A stretch of DNA of 64,000 bases from Doris montereyensis. Lineage: Eukaryota > Mollusca > Gastropoda > Nudibranchia > Dorididae. Each line of letters starts with the position of its first letter. Positions within the stretch are counted from its first letter, which is position 1. The notes below the pieces were generated by a model that worked only from the letters and a program-made list of their open reading frames with translations, was not told the DNA's origin and did not search any database. The DNA is taken from the NCBI GenBank assembly GCA_037039925.1, contig JAXRKP010000065.1, forward strand, positions 528,723 to 592,722, in the 5' to 3' direction. The translations under genes were made by a program, and so were the position numbers. Shown piece after piece: positions 45,201 to 56,919 of the stretch.

Positions 45201-46560
45201 TATGAAGGAAAACAATACAAAAATAAAGTGAACATATGAAAACTTTGAGCTTTCTCTTTTGTACATATTAAGTAGACGCACATAATTTTCAAACCGTAAA
45301 GATAAAATAAATAAATAAAATTCTTTTATGATTTTAACTCAGATATTTTTGTCTCATCCAAACAATAACAATGGTTATCAACTTCAAGATATATTATATA
45401 TAATCTATCTCAGGAACAAAGATTTATATATAATATATATATCTGTAAATAAAAAAATAAAAAATACATTTATAATAAATATTATGCAGATTTTTATTGT
45501 TTAAATTGTCTAAATCCTCAATACTTTAAACACAATAACTGTGATGTGTCCTGAAAAAATAAGTATCATACAATAATTATTATATATATTTTTAATAGAC
45601 CTGTATCGCCAAATCACAAACTTGAAGGCATAGAATGTAAGAATGATTTTGCTGGTAGCAAAGAAGAAAGATGCATATTACTGGCAACTAGGAAAGAACA
45701 GAAAATGAAATGAATAAACTATCTCTATGTGCATGGCAAATATATTATCATTGTCATAAATACGTAATTTTGCAATCTGTGGTATCAGTGATGAGAAAAT
45801 AAAGAGATTGCTTTTAAGAAATCTCAAGACAGAAAAGAACCTGAAATTTCCTAATGAAAACAACTCTTGTGACTCTAGCACTTAACTCTTTTTTGTTTGT
45901 TTTGTGAATGGTATAAGGGTGGAGGCTGTAAGGGGAAAATATAAGTTAACTAAGAATAGCACCAGCCACTTATTAAAAATGACAATGTGTTGTACATAAG
46001 AATATAACAATAATCATCAAAGAAATCATCATCATTGTGGAGCTCTGTGTTCCTCAAACTTAATCTTAGAGATGAAACAAAAAACACTGAGCATAAGGCC
46101 CATCATTCGTTGTTTTCACATTTCTATCAACACAGCTGGGTTGAGGTTGTTTTTTGTTTTATTAACTGAGTGACTTTGTTCATCTACACAGAATACATCT
46201 TGGGGAAAGGTATTAACTTCATCCAAAGGCAGTGATTCAAAAAATTGAAACAAATCTTTACAAAACTCTGAGGAAACAAAAATCTGCATTTAATCAACAA
46301 ACATATTCATCTGTTACCAACAGTTGAATCTGACGTTACACAAAGCAAGCATTAGCACAGTATGTCAACTTTCTATTTGACACGAACACTACATACACAC
46401 ACACACACATATTGTGGGTTAACATTACACAATATATTCTACCTTGAGGTGAGGATAAGAAAGAAATATGTGCAAAACTAGCTCACTAGTTACCCATTCA
46501 AAATATTTTTAAAACCCACTGATCCCATTCACATGCTTTCATTTTGACAGTTATACCTTA
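42226..46560. other. Long AT-rich intergenic stretch downstream of GXYLT
   Basis: No gene, RNA or recognised transposon. Frames are short and lie in AT-rich sequence. A weak inverted pair with AATGCCAGTTATCCAACA (42857) and ACTGAGATGTCGGATAA (42904) may be a very old pogo-like end. Confidence 0.5.
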
Positions 46561-46574
46561 ACAACAGATGACTA

Positions 46575-46589
46575 TTTATTCGATTTATT
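46575..46589 (-). promoter_or_regulatory. Possible paired poly(A) signals of the GXYLT gene
   Basis: Two AATAAA hexamers occur on the minus strand at 46584-46589 and 46575-46580, about 350 bases past the stop codon. They are candidate 3' end signals. The surrounding sequence is AT-rich, so chance hexamers are possible. Confidence 0.35.
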
Positions 46590-46939
46590 CACATGTAATA
46601 TCACCTTAGTTGCAACAACAACAAAATTCAAAAAAAGCTTCAAGAGGTAAAGATTTAATTAAGTTTATGCAGCTAAAGGTATCGTCAAAAACAAGTGTCT
46701 GCATGAAAATGCTTTAAAAGGTAAAATGAAAGAAGATATAACAAAAGCATTACTTACATTTTTTTTTAAAGAAGAAAAAAAAAGCAAGTATTCATAACAT
46801 TAAGAGCCATCATTGCTTTTCTTATTTTAATAACTCATTCTCACATTTTTACGGTTAATTGCACAAAAGCAGCTTTGAAAATCAAGCCAATGAACTACGA
46901 CATAATCAACATCATTTAAGAACATTACAACGCTGCCTA

Positions 46940-47404
46940 TCATCTGGCACCATTTTGTCTGGTGAGAAAAATCAGTCTCCTTCTCTTATCCTCCTTTGTG
47001 TCATTGTCTTTACCATTTTTAGCATTGCTAGATAATGATTTTAGAGGGACTGGGTGTTTAAGGGCATCCTTTGACAACAGATTTCCCAGACTGTGGCGAC
47101 TCCTCCCATACCCCATACTACCCAGTTTAGTTTTGAGCATCCTTGAACCGGCTCCTTGCCAGGTTTGAGCAATATTGGAACTTCCTGTCTTTCTGTCACT
47201 TATTGCATTGTCAGATGACCACTGTTCTCTCACGTCTATTGATGGAATGACTTTCGCACCCGTTAAATGCTCATCGCGAGCCAACACTATCAGATGATTC
47301 AAAAATATAGGCCGGACATTCAGACAATTGGACGATGATGCTTGTCTCAGCCGCTGGCGGAGGTCTGGGAGAAACTGAAGCTTTAAACTGTCACCTAAGG
47401 TATG
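46940..47404 (-). CDS. GXYLT1: GXYLT exon 8: C-terminal extension and stop
   Basis: The acceptor is atatctcttccag; the frame is open for 154 codons to the stop at 46940. The start ([20 protein letters not shown]) fits the helix that ends the vertebrate enzyme. The following 100 or so residues are basic and Ser-rich ([30 protein letters not shown]) and have no counterpart that I recall in vertebrate GXYLT. A hidden indel could have replaced the true end, so the tail is less certain than the exon. Confidence 0.8.
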   Translation of the reverse strand, partial: HTLGDSLKLQFLPDLRQRLRQASSSNCLNVRPIFLNHLIVLARDEHLTGAKVIPSIDVREQWSSDNAISDRKTGSSNIAQTWQGAGSRMLKTKLGSMGYGRSRHSLGNLLSKDALKHPVPLKSLSSNAKNGKDNDTKEDKRRRLIFLTRQNGAR

Positions 47405-50400
47405 CTGGAAGAGATATAAAAATGTTCTTATAGTAAACAACATCAAAGAGCTGTTGAAAAAATGGTGAATGGTTAAAAACAACAGTAACAGACATAAAAG
47501 AATTTCATCAGAAATAGTCTGGCAATTCTATCCGAGAAAGAACCAGTTCAGTGATTAAAATAACTCTTAAAACTAATACCGGGAACAGGCATCTCTTAGT
47601 TGAAAGCAAAAACAACTAATTTCAGAAGAAATAAAGAGAGAAAGATAACAGAACAGGCTCATTGCTTTTCCCCTACTTCTCACATGACTCACACTAGAAG
47701 TAAGTCTTTGTGGTAACACAATATATTTGAGACACCATGCTAACATTCTAATGACAACCTTTCCTTCCACCTGACTTATACTTATTTATATTTGTAACCA
47801 AAGCCTGAGATTATGACCTCACAGCATTTCTCATTGTGTTTACAATGGGAGGTGAAAACTCAGAGCACCCAATGTTGATGAATGAGATTTAGAGGTGGAA
47901 TATACGAAATGATTTGGACGAATGTGGACAGAGGATACTGAAAGTGAAGGAGTAGCAGTAGTAATAGAGAAGAGCATAAATGTGGTAGATACAGTTTCGT
48001 GACCGGTGGAGATAATGTTGACAGAGGTGGGCATCGTCAAAAGCAGGAGTGTTGATAAGGAGCAAATCTAAAATAATCAGGACCCCCAATCAACAATTTA
48101 GAGAGCTAAGATGACCAAAAGACAAGAGAAATGTTGGACAATTTTTAAAAATTGAGGCAACGAAAAACAAGTTTTCATTGTAGTTCTCGTTTTTGGGGTT
48201 TTTTGGGCCGAAAAGGGTGAAACACAAAACATATTTGACCTTATAAATTATTATACAAATTTTATTGAACACCTAAAATGAATAGTGGATGTTGTGAGAA
48301 ATTGTTTTCATCTTTCAAATGAGACCTATTTTGATAATCTACTAGTGTAAAAAAAACATATAACAGCTCTTTTTTCCCACATATTCATGTATTCTCTATT
48401 TATAGCTCAGAAATCCAATATGGCTGCTGTGATCACATGACCAGTATGTCCAGGCGCGTTCGTTTACATTGCGCCCCTCCTTTATCGGATACTGACCGAA
48501 AATTTCAACAACTTTACGTCACGCCCATTAATTTATAATAAAAAAATTCTAAACGTACCCAGTTTGTGAACACATTCCCAAAACAGCTCGTAATGGGAAG
48601 CATAGAGGTGCAAAAACAGCTGGTATAGAAAATGTGTTTTTTTTTAAACTAAAACTCTACTCTGCCTCACTGAAAGCAGTAGTGAAATTGGTTTTGTTTT
48701 ACTTACTTTTAGAAAGGCCTGATGGATAGCGTGAAAAGGCGGGTTCTTTGTCTTGATAAAAAGAGCCACGGGACCCGTGCAAAAGTGAAACACCTGTCTG
48801 TTCCGCTGACTTGCAGTTACTGACATACATGCAATGGTCTGTCCGGTAGTTCCATTCACAAGGTATGATGAATAGTTGCTCTGGAAATACAGTAAGCAAC
48901 AGTTCAAAGGAGAATCCAAGTTGTGTTTTAGGACAGATTATTTTAAATAAGCTTGACTGGGGATCTAAAAATACAGAAATCAGAAAACTTTCAATATTGA
49001 TAACATGCATCAAGTCAAAGAAACAAATGAAAGCATCATCTATTCATCCCTTATTGTGATAGCAAAATTCATCAAAAAGGAGCAAAACCAAATCTGTTTG
49101 TTTCTACCTTAACCATTGATATATATAACAGACATAAAATGGTATCTATACATATTAATTATCAAAGCATAGGAGGTGTTGTGCTATCGTTAAAAGCGCT
49201 AGGAGTCTGTAATCGGGACAGCATTGGTTTAAACCATGGCTAACCTTTTTTCTTTATCATCTATTACTCATACGAAAGACACTTCACACTGCTTTCCTCA
49301 CTTGACTCAGGCATGAATGAGTACTCAGCTATGGGCAGAGAAGGATCTTGTCAGAGTATTATTGTAAAGTGCCTAACAAGAAGCTTTACTGTGTATTTAC
49401 CAGGAAGTTGAGAAGGAATTTGAATGAAATGGCCTGTTGGGGGATAAATGAGGTAAACTCAGTGAGCCTGCACTTTGCACTTGTGTGGAGATACACACTG
49501 TAAATCATCTTATCATTATTATTTCAAGCAAAGATAATTCTAAGATGGATGGAAAGATAATTTTAAGATACATAACAAACAAAAGAAAGACAAATTGTCC
49601 TTACTCGATATAATACAGGCTGAAGGCTTAATTGTTTCCCTTTTTAAATAAAGATCAATCAATCCTTGACGTAAATGAGTACCTGGATGTAATGAGAAGT
49701 AGATGTTGATCAGATCCTGGTCCCCCCACGTAATCTGGAGGCGATACTTTTGATAAATAGATTGCATGTCTGACAGCCAGTTGGTTGTGCGCAAACGTCA
49801 AGTTCATCAACATTACACCAGAATTCACCCCTGAGAAGGATTAAAGAAAAGTATTAACTTAGGGGCTAACTTTTATCTATACAAATGTCAAGTAACAAAG
49901 ACAAAGAAAGAATTTAATAAGGTTTGATTTGATTGATTAAAATTAACCATATGCACCATATGTGGTAATCTCAGGGGAAACAGCAGATGACAGAGTTTCA
50001 GTCATAAAATAAAAGGAAAGCAGGATCTACTAATCACAGCCACACACCACCTGCAAGTTGACTGGATGATGGAGAAGTGGGGAGTTGTGTGGGGAGGCCG
50101 GAGAGAGAAGAGGAAAGAGAGAGAGACAGACAGACAGACAGGCATACGGATGAGCAGAGACAAAGCAGACAGAAAGAGAAAGAAAAAAATACAAAACCAT
50201 GCAAAAAATAATATGTTGCCTGAAGGACTGTATGAAAGTGATTCAATATAAAGAAGCTATAACTCAAAAACTTCAAACCTTAAAAAGGCATAAACTCAAC
50301 AGCTTTAAACTGTAATCGGATTTACAGTCTTTAGTTTTGGTAAAATAGACGACCATAGAATATGAACATGACAAATGTAAAGAACTAAAAAATTAAATAA

Positions 50401-53041
50401 AAATGCACAATGGCTGATAATGTCGTGCTTTTAATTAATAATTTCATTGCTTATGTGAACATAATTATAAAGGTAAGGACATTGCAACTAATGATGCAAC
50501 TAAAAAGTCAAGGGTAAATGGTGAAGCATGGAGGCTTTGCAGAAAGACATATTGTATAGATATTAAAACACCATAGGATCGTGGATAAGACAAATATAAA
50601 ATGAGGAATTTATTTTTAAAAGTGTTTTCCCCTTGTTTGTTCTGTCATTCCTTTATACTTGTCTCATTTTGTCTCTATGGGGCTATAAGATCTTTAATAT
50701 GTCTCTTCTATGCACAACTAAATAGTCAGCAGCATTCATGAAAGAAATAGTCACAGAATGTTAACATTAAGCAGTTGCAATGAAAACAACTTTGGACCAC
50801 TCACCAAAATTCTCCATAGTAAGGATGACTGGCAAAGCGGTTGTACCAGCCTGCCGTCCCATCCTCCGATTCTTTGACCAAGGAAATCAGTTGAGTGGAA
50901 TTGAAGAGCTCAAAATAGTTCACAAATAATTCAGAGATTTCAGAAAGATGGTGTCTGTGTCCACATAGATGAGACTGTCAACGTTGAGAAGTCGTTCTAA
51001 AGAGTCAAATTTCAAATTATTTAAACAAACAACTAATAGATAAAACTGTTTCAATCATTTTTTTAAATATAGGTGATGACTGCAAACATCCATTTTTCTG
51101 ATCAAATGTAAACTCTCAATGGAAAGACCTAAGTTTTGAAGATTTAATAGGAAATAACATTTCACATTTGTATACACTGATTTATGCTTTTTGTCTTACC
51201 ATAAAGATTTTAAACTCTGTTACACAGTCATTTGGAAATTTGTTTGCTCATTTGTTTTGCATGTGTCATCAGGAGATAGATAAAAAGCCAATGTGACCTA
51301 TTTTGCCTCATGACCTTTATAGCTAACAGTCTTCAAGAACAGAACTTTCTAAGGGATTCAAGCAGTAGCATGACTAAAAATTTCCGACCAAGATAAAGGG
51401 AAAACTCAGATCTTAGTGACCACCAAATTTTTTCGGGAGGAAAAATAAGTATAGCATGAGACTAAAAATCCTAAAATGATGAACCTGACAAAAATTTGGA
51501 CATTTACATCAGTCAGGCATGACTACAATAGAAACATGACAACATTTTTAACTCGAAGAGTAAATTCTTCAAACAGTCTCTTGTTACTCATGCTAAATAA
51601 ACTATATCTCTCGTCAATAATTTTGAACATGTTTTCGTCGAGTTTATTCTTTCTATAAAATCACCTGGTCAGGATTAAATTATAAAAACTAAAAGAAAAG
51701 CTTTCAAAATTAACACTTAGGACAACAATCGACCATAGAGCAACAAAGCTATGATACTTACTGGAAGGAAAAGCCTCTGTACTGCACACGGTTTATAAAG
51801 ACTTTTCCAGGTATTCCAAGCCGTGCCCTCAAAATAGGTCACATTGTAAATATAGTAAGAAATATGGAGGCTGTATTCCTTTGGCCACGTCTCCAGCTAA
51901 ACATAAACATTGTATGATAAAATTAAAGCATAAATAATCCAGGATACTAATTTCAACAAATACAACAAATATAATCAGTTGACACAATGTAGTGAATTTC
52001 TGTCTCAATTATGAGTTGTTTTATTTACATTATAACAGAACACAATATTCAGAAAACAAAAAAAAACCACAACAACGAAATAAGTAAATTTGGCCACTCT
52101 ACCTGTTCTTGTATAATTTTTTGGCGAGGCTCATCAGCAATGATATGGAATACAATGGAAACATTTTTGGTAACCATGGCCGCTGACTTAAGCATGGTGA
52201 GAGCTTCAGCTGCCCGGTCTTCACATACCACCACGCACAGATGGACCACATACTTTCTGGGTGTTGCCACATCTCTGGCAAAAAATTAATTGTTTCTTTT
52301 GTTGTAGTGAATTTCTAAGAAATCATAACATAACAAACATTTTCTTCACTTGTGAGTAGAATTAATGGAACCATTGCTTTTGTCTTCAACCTATTTCTTT
52401 AAAAAAAGTAAAACACAATAAAAGTCAAAGTCGTTGAAAATGCAGAACTGAGATATCACATAAATTATTGTTTTCAATGTGTGTGAGAGCAAAGAAATTT
52501 CTTTTGAAATTTTAAAAAAAATCATAAAATGGGCAGCTTTCAGTGACAACAAATGAACTGACGTGGTAAGGAAAAGGTACATTGCACAAACAGATTTCAA
52601 ATACTGGCTATGATTTCCTACCTGGATATAACTGGTGTGGGGTTAGCTTCAGTAAGCGGGCTCTGCCTCGCTTTTCTTCTGCATCTGGAATGCTGTTGTC
52701 ATAGTAAAACTCCTGCTCTGGCTCAATCTTCACCGACAGCTGTCTGGTTCAAATCTTTCTCTTGGCAAGCCATATTCTTCATCTTTGGAGACTCTAGCGC
52801 CCCTTCCAATATCAACCTCAGATTCAAAAGCTAGATGATCCTGTTCATATATTGTCTGAGTAAGCTCATCTATCTCCTTTTTATTTATAATGAGCAATCG
52901 ATGATCTGCATGCCCCTGACAAAAATCCGTCTGTACGTGGAACTTTCATAATTACCAACTTGAACATTCACCAAATAGAAGAAGAAAAGCCACACACAAA
53001 ACAAAGGTGACACTGACTTTGAAAAGTATTCTCCGCCTCAT
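46940..53041 (-). CDS. GXYLT1: Glucoside xylosyltransferase (GXYLT1/2-like), whole gene (8 coding exons)
   Basis: Coding exons in order: 53041-52956, 52915-52622, 52272-52103, 51896-51762, 50996-50805, 49830-49683, 48880-48707, 47404-46940. The family (CAZy GT8) is a type II Golgi/ER membrane enzyme that adds alpha-1,3-xylose to O-glucose on Notch EGF repeats, using UDP-xylose. Visible here are a basic N-terminus and one membrane helix, a stalk, the DxD metal site (YVDTD), the VNSGVM stretch, [17 protein letters not shown] and LHGSRG, all family signatures in the right order. Introns are GT-AG. Total coding length is about 1.66 kb, longer than the roughly 440-residue vertebrate enzyme because of stalk and C-terminal extensions. 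One- or two-base shifts are needed near 52956, 52741, 51761, 50940, 50807, 49785 and 48735. Vertebrate paralogues GXYLT1 and GXYLT2 cannot be told apart here. Confidence 0.93.
48707..48880 (-). CDS. GXYLT1: GXYLT exon 7: EWNYR...HGSRG motifs
   Basis: The exon reads [40 protein letters not shown] and YQDKEPAF, then one T too many in a run of four near 48735, then [11 protein letters not shown]-[EQ]-W-N-Y-R-x-D-H-C and L-H-G-[SN]-R-G are highly conserved and form part of the UDP-sugar pocket. The acceptor is ctgtatttccag and the donor gtaagt. Confidence 0.93.
49165..49400 (+). mobile_element. tRNA-headed SINE, family D
   Basis: The head TTGTGCTATCGTTAAAAGCG resembles a tRNA A box, and GGTTTAAACCATGG a B box, 50 bases apart. 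The body ACACTGCTTTCCTCACTTGA, ACTCAGGCATGAATGAGTAC resembles a widespread animal SINE body, with a tail near TATTGTAAAGTGCC. In GXYLT intron 6-7, antisense. Confidence 0.6.
49683..49830 (-). CDS. GXYLT1: GXYLT exon 6: VNSGVM and WGDQD motifs
   Basis: The exon begins [12 protein letters not shown], then after loss of two bases near 49785 (probably one CG of CGCG) reads [20 protein letters not shown] and [26 protein letters not shown] and TWGDQDL are catalytic-core signatures of GXYLT. The acceptor is ttctcag and the donor gtactc. Confidence 0.92.
49925..50060 (-). mobile_element. SINE-like repeat family C copy
   Basis: TTTGATTGATTAAAATTAAC, TGGTAATCTCAGGGGAAACA, AAGGAAAGCAGGATCTACTA, CCACCTGCAAGTTGAC, followed by a GA/GACA-rich tract at 50100-50145. 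In GXYLT intron 5. Confidence 0.7.
50805..50996 (-). CDS. GXYLT1: GXYLT exon 5: DxD motif and acceptor-binding part
   Basis: The exon begins [18 protein letters not shown], where DTD is the metal and UDP-sugar binding DxD. A one-base shift near 50940 then gives [20 protein letters not shown] and [13 protein letters not shown], both family signatures. The donor gtgagt follows GAATTTTG; one T too many in that run would explain the phase mismatch with exon 6. The acceptor is gactctttag. Confidence 0.9.
51762..51896 (-). CDS. GXYLT1: GXYLT exon 4: GT8 catalytic domain
   Basis: The exon is 45 clean codons: [45 protein letters not shown]. The W-x-x-L-[FY]-K-P-C-A-x-Q-R-L-F-L-P run is strongly conserved in GXYLT. 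An N-V-T sequon is present. The donor reads CCAGTAAGT: with one G of a former CCAGGTAAGT lost, the next exon would come into frame, so the exact end is uncertain by one base. Confidence 0.93.
52103..52272 (-). CDS. GXYLT1: GXYLT exon 3: start of GT8 catalytic domain
   Basis: The exon is clean: [56 protein letters not shown]. The first beta strand (HLCVVVCED) and the T-M-L-K-S-A helix are the start of the GXYLT glycosyltransferase fold. An N-V-S sequon is present. The second AG of tgccagag is taken as the acceptor because it keeps the phase; using the first would shift frame. The donor is gtagag. Confidence 0.92.
52622..52915 (-). CDS. GXYLT1: GXYLT exon 2: stalk region
   Basis: The exon is open from [10 protein letters not shown] through [18 protein letters not shown] to RERFEPDSC, then needs one base (GG to GGG) near 52741 to continue [20 protein letters not shown] and the basic [10 protein letters not shown]. 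The composition is charged and low in hydrophobics, as expected for the luminal stalk between anchor and catalytic domain. The acceptor is tttttgtcag and the donor gtagga. Confidence 0.82.
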
Positions 53042-53071
53042 GGGAACTGGTAGACAATGGGTCCCAATAGC
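52956..53071 (-). CDS. GXYLT1: GXYLT exon 1: start codon and membrane anchor
   Basis: The acceptor caatttag precedes 53071 and the ATG is at 53041. The protein starts [20 protein letters not shown] and continues LLFGEC: basic residues then a hydrophobic helix, the signal-anchor layout of GXYLT, which also starts MRR in vertebrates. The donor gtaatt follows 52956. One extra base (a G at the exon end) would be needed to enter exon 2 in the open frame. Confidence 0.87.
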
Positions 53072-53489
53072 CTAAATTGAAAAAAAAAAGGAGATAGAAC
53101 ATAAACAAGCTGTGACGAGAAAATGTGTTGTGAGTCTTTTTAAAAAAATAGGATTTCATCTCATCTGATTCATGCCATTATACTTAATTCATATGATACA
53201 AAATCTTCACTTTGGTCGGGATTCTTAAATGGGTATTCCTTTAAAATTAAAAAAAACTGTGTTGCTATGAAAATCACCACAGATCAAAACTTCTCATGTC
53301 ATGAATATTAACACATAACATACTAGACACTTCACAATTCCTCTGAGTTTTTTTATAAACCACAGTTTGATAAATTTCGAATTAAATATCAAGGTTTTTA
53401 CTCTATAAAGGTTGTAATAACCTTTTGAGTGATGTCCTTGGATCTTACTGGCTTTGTCTTTGTTAGTACCTGCTAGATCTAGTCGAGTT

Positions 53490-54160
53490 AGCTGCATAGC
53501 TCTGTTTTGAGCAGTGAAATCCTGTGCTGCAAAATTGATTCTTTTGTTGTTGTTTTAATTCAAATTCTTTTACTTCGCCATATTAATATTAGAAGTAAAT
53601 CTACCATGTATATAATAAAGCGATATTCAAATATTCTTATAATATGGTGGATGCAGTAAATGTCACTGAAATTTTGTCAGTGTGTATGTTTTTTATTACT
53701 CTACTTTTTACTCTCTTGCTATCAGTAACAACTCGTTTTACGTAGAAATAATGGAAGGAATAAAATAACCCCAAAGTATTCTTTTTATTTTTCTTTCTTC
53801 GCTTGGGAATCTTTTCATATCAATAAAACAACAAAATAAAAACAACCAAGACCAAAAAACAAAAGCAAGAAACCACACACAAATAAAAAGGACATTTATA
53901 CTGGCACCTTTAGAGCCCTTTCAGTGTTGTGAAGGCAAAGCGTGCCAGCTCAAGACTTTTATTATTATTGAAGTATCGCTTTGTATCAAATAGATCTAGA
54001 GGTCAGTAGGCCTAGGTCCAAGCATGTGATATAACAGGAATGAAAATGCAGGGAGTTTGCAACTTAGTGCGCGTCAAAACAACAATAATATTATTATCTT
54101 GCAATATGGTAAGTATCAGAATGTTTGACAAGAAGTCTATTTTACACACAGATACACACA
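53490..54160. other. Sequence upstream of GXYLT exon 1, nothing recognised
   Basis: AT-rich; no exon or repeat seen. Confidence 0.4.
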
Positions 54161-54169
54161 TACGCTACA

Positions 54170-54610
54170 CTTCCAAACTGTGTTGGAAATACTACTTTTT
54201 TAAAAATCCAAACACTGGCTATTCTTTATTCCCAACCAGCGTTGGGAATAGTAACTTTCTTATTGCTCTCTCTCTCTCTCTGTTTAAATTTTGCAAAAGC
54301 AATATTAAATTATAAGGCGTAGTCCCAACACCTAGTTGGAAATAGCCAGTTTCGGTGTTAGGAATAATAAAAAGCAATATTCAAATACGGTAGGGAATAA
54401 GAAAAATAAGGATTCCAACACACACGGTTGGGAATAGTATACCACAACCTTATAACTTAAAGTTTGATTCTAGATCTAATCTATAGCAACATCTCACTTT
54501 GATAACAACCCCCCCTCCCCCCCCCCACAACATTCAGCCTTCATAAGTACTAATTTTCTTATTCCCAACAAATACTCCTTTCTTATTCCCACCACGGTTG
54601 GGAATAATAC
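54170..54610. repeat. Cluster of GTTGGGAATA motifs in both orientations
   Basis: At least eight occurrences of GTTGGGAATA or its complement TATTCCCAAC, allowing one or two changes, including the palindrome TTCCCAACCAGCGTTGGGAA at 54229-54248 and a pair at 54583-54607. Spacing is irregular. A poly-C tract lies at 54511-54526. The class is unknown; possibly eroded inverted termini. Confidence 0.6.
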
Positions 54611-54759
54611 AGCAGTGACCGCCTCCAATGCCCGCCGCCATGATGCCCGTTTTGCCCAAATACCCGCAATCTCAATGAAACCAATTTTTTCTATATAAAT
54701 TGACCCTCTAAATACCTGTTTCAAAACCAAGATTTTCGTCAAAATGCCCAGTCTCAGCG

Positions 54760-55620
54760 GCAGCTGCAGGTATCATCTGCTGCAAATTACCATGGTTTGT
54801 CCGTAATTGATTTTTTATCATCCATTCATGTAATGACATGCTTATGCCCATCAACAATGTGCCATGCATTGTAACTACCCTTCATTACCTATCCATTGTA
54901 ATGTAATAAAAGATGACCAGTCTTCTCTTCATAACTCCACCCACTGTCCAGCATAGCATTAGCACAGCCTTTTGTCCCATTGGATCACTGGCTTGTCACT
55001 AGACAATTAAATTTGAACAGTCTTTCAGACTCCACCCATAGCTCTTTCATAAGTCGTAAATGGCATGAAATCCTGGCGTTTTTAATAGACCGGGCACTCA
55101 TGTTGATCCCAGGGACAAGGTGCGAACAGTTTTATTGCTGCCCTGTGTCTCTAGGCAACCTAACCACTTAGTTTCGTTGTACACTGCTCAAAGTAAAGCC
55201 AGTGATAAAGAGCATCAGTTGTCTTATATCCATTGTCAATCAGAGGGTGAAATACGGCATCAATACCTAATGAATGTACCACAACACAGTGTTTCTAAAA
55301 CTATCTGATGTCACAGGATAGGCAGTTGGGTTTTCTCTTCAATATATATATAGATAGGCCTAGTTGATATAACTGAGGTGTCAATCACATTGTTGTTTCT
55401 GCATTGTTTTATTTCCAACAAAGGAGTGTGCAGCTATGATTCGTTCACATGGATATAGATTGGATTGTGTTATATAACGAGGCTTACCGTTCCAGTGTCA
55501 CCGTAAACGTTAAGGAAATTACAAAATTTGAGCACCTGTTACCGAAGTACTGAAATTTCATGCTGAGTACTAAAGTGTTGGTATTACTATATTATTTGTG
55601 AGAAGTGACTGAAGGAGGCC
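54760..55620. other. Intergenic or 5' intron sequence, nothing recognised
   Basis: No conserved frame or repeat identified. Confidence 0.4.
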
Positions 55621-55630
55621 ACAAAAAAGA

Positions 55631-55631
<1 letters not shown>

Positions 55632-55661
<30 letters not shown>

Positions 55662-55668
55662 AAGGAGA
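55632..55668 (+). repeat. Short GA microsatellite
   Basis: GAGA tract of about 35 bases. Confidence 0.9.
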
Positions 55669-56224
55669 CAGACGCAGAGGAAAAAAGGGGAGGGGATCGC
55701 GAGGGGAGGGTGGCAACCGTGGCAACGCAGTTCCTGTGTTCTGTGCCTCCTCTACTTCTCTTACCTCGGGCACAACACACTGATTCAAGGGTAATCGGTA
55801 CGTTTTGTTTGTTTTTTAGTTGTATGTTGCCTCATTTACGGTTTTGCCTTTATTATGCTTTTCCCGCTATTTCGCCGGTGAAATCTGTGCATGCTTGAAA
55901 TTCCTGCTGCATGCTCCCTTTGACACCACCCAGGCCTACAACTTTAAGATAGACACATTCTCTCCCCCCCCTCATTCTCTCAGACACATACATACAGACA
56001 CATACATACATACACACTCACATACAATACAAGAATTAGGATCCTGATTAATGCAGGCACCTGTACAGTAGTATTGTGTTAAATATTATTACAGGTCGGC
56101 CTTCTACCACTACTTTAAAGTATTGATGTTTTTTCATGGTCACAGTACTTTAGCGATATTCACATACCCTTGGTAGAATTTTCGGGCTTAACTTGAACTG
56201 AGGAAATGAAAGTACTCATAATAT

Positions 56225-56296
56225 CTGAGACTCTCATCTTGCTGTTTCCTCTGAGATCAAAGCATATGATGGACACGGTAAAATTGAATGAGAGAA
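56225..56296 (+). mobile_element. SINE-like repeat family C, partial, opposite orientation
   Basis: CTCATCTTGCTGTTTCCTCT and GAGATCAAAGCATATGATGG, then GTAAAATTGAAT, is the reverse complement of the family C core. Confidence 0.65.
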
Positions 56297-56647
56297 AAAA
56301 AAATGGACAGGGACACCATGTCATAAAAGAAACTCAATTCTGGTCAAAACAACCGCCACTGACAATGCCATGTTTATAGTTAGCCAGGCAGCCAATGACG
56401 GCATTCACGTAGGTGGATGAGTGTGGGAGGTAAAAGCGGCGCCCCACACTCGTTCAACAAACTTTAACTTACTTTAAGGACACATCAGACAATTTTCTCA
56501 AATTTGAGGAGATAAAATTTTGTTCGAGGAGATTTGAGGAGAGAATTTTTTGAAGGAAATTTGAGGACTATGGGGCCTGGAGGTAAATGTTGAATTTCTG
56601 CACCATGCTGGATGAACTCACTTGCTGATCACCCCCTCCCCCACCTA

Positions 56648-56750
56648 AGTGTTGCCCCTGACCTATTTTCGCCTAAATGCCAGTTTTCTCTGCTTCCTAA
56701 GCACCGGGCATGTATACAGTCACTAGTCACTAACTACTGTACCAAAACTG
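56648..56750 (+). repeat. Dispersed repeat family E, copy 2
   Basis: TTGCCCCTGACCTATTTTCG, CCTAAATGCC, CTGCTTCCTAAGCACC and the ACTACTGTACC end match 8080-8180. Confidence 0.7.
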
Positions 56751-56919
56751 GCAATTCGTTATTCGTGTTCATGAATTGTGGTAGATTGTAGCTGTCCCCA
56801 ACTATGAACCATGGGTATGGATGGTACTCAAGGCGACTTATAGGCCTATGGTACTCCCTCCAACTAGGACTAAACCTAGATCCAGGTGAACTAGAACTAA
56901 GCTGGAATGATTTGCTTTA

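Noticed and set aside
46962..47168. Plus-strand frame opposite the last GXYLT exon
   Set aside because: Shadow of the coding exon on the other strand.
47820..48080. LINE endonuclease-like frame on the minus strand in a GXYLT intron
   Set aside because: A weak resemblance ([14 protein letters not shown]) without the GDFN or SDH motifs; too little to call.
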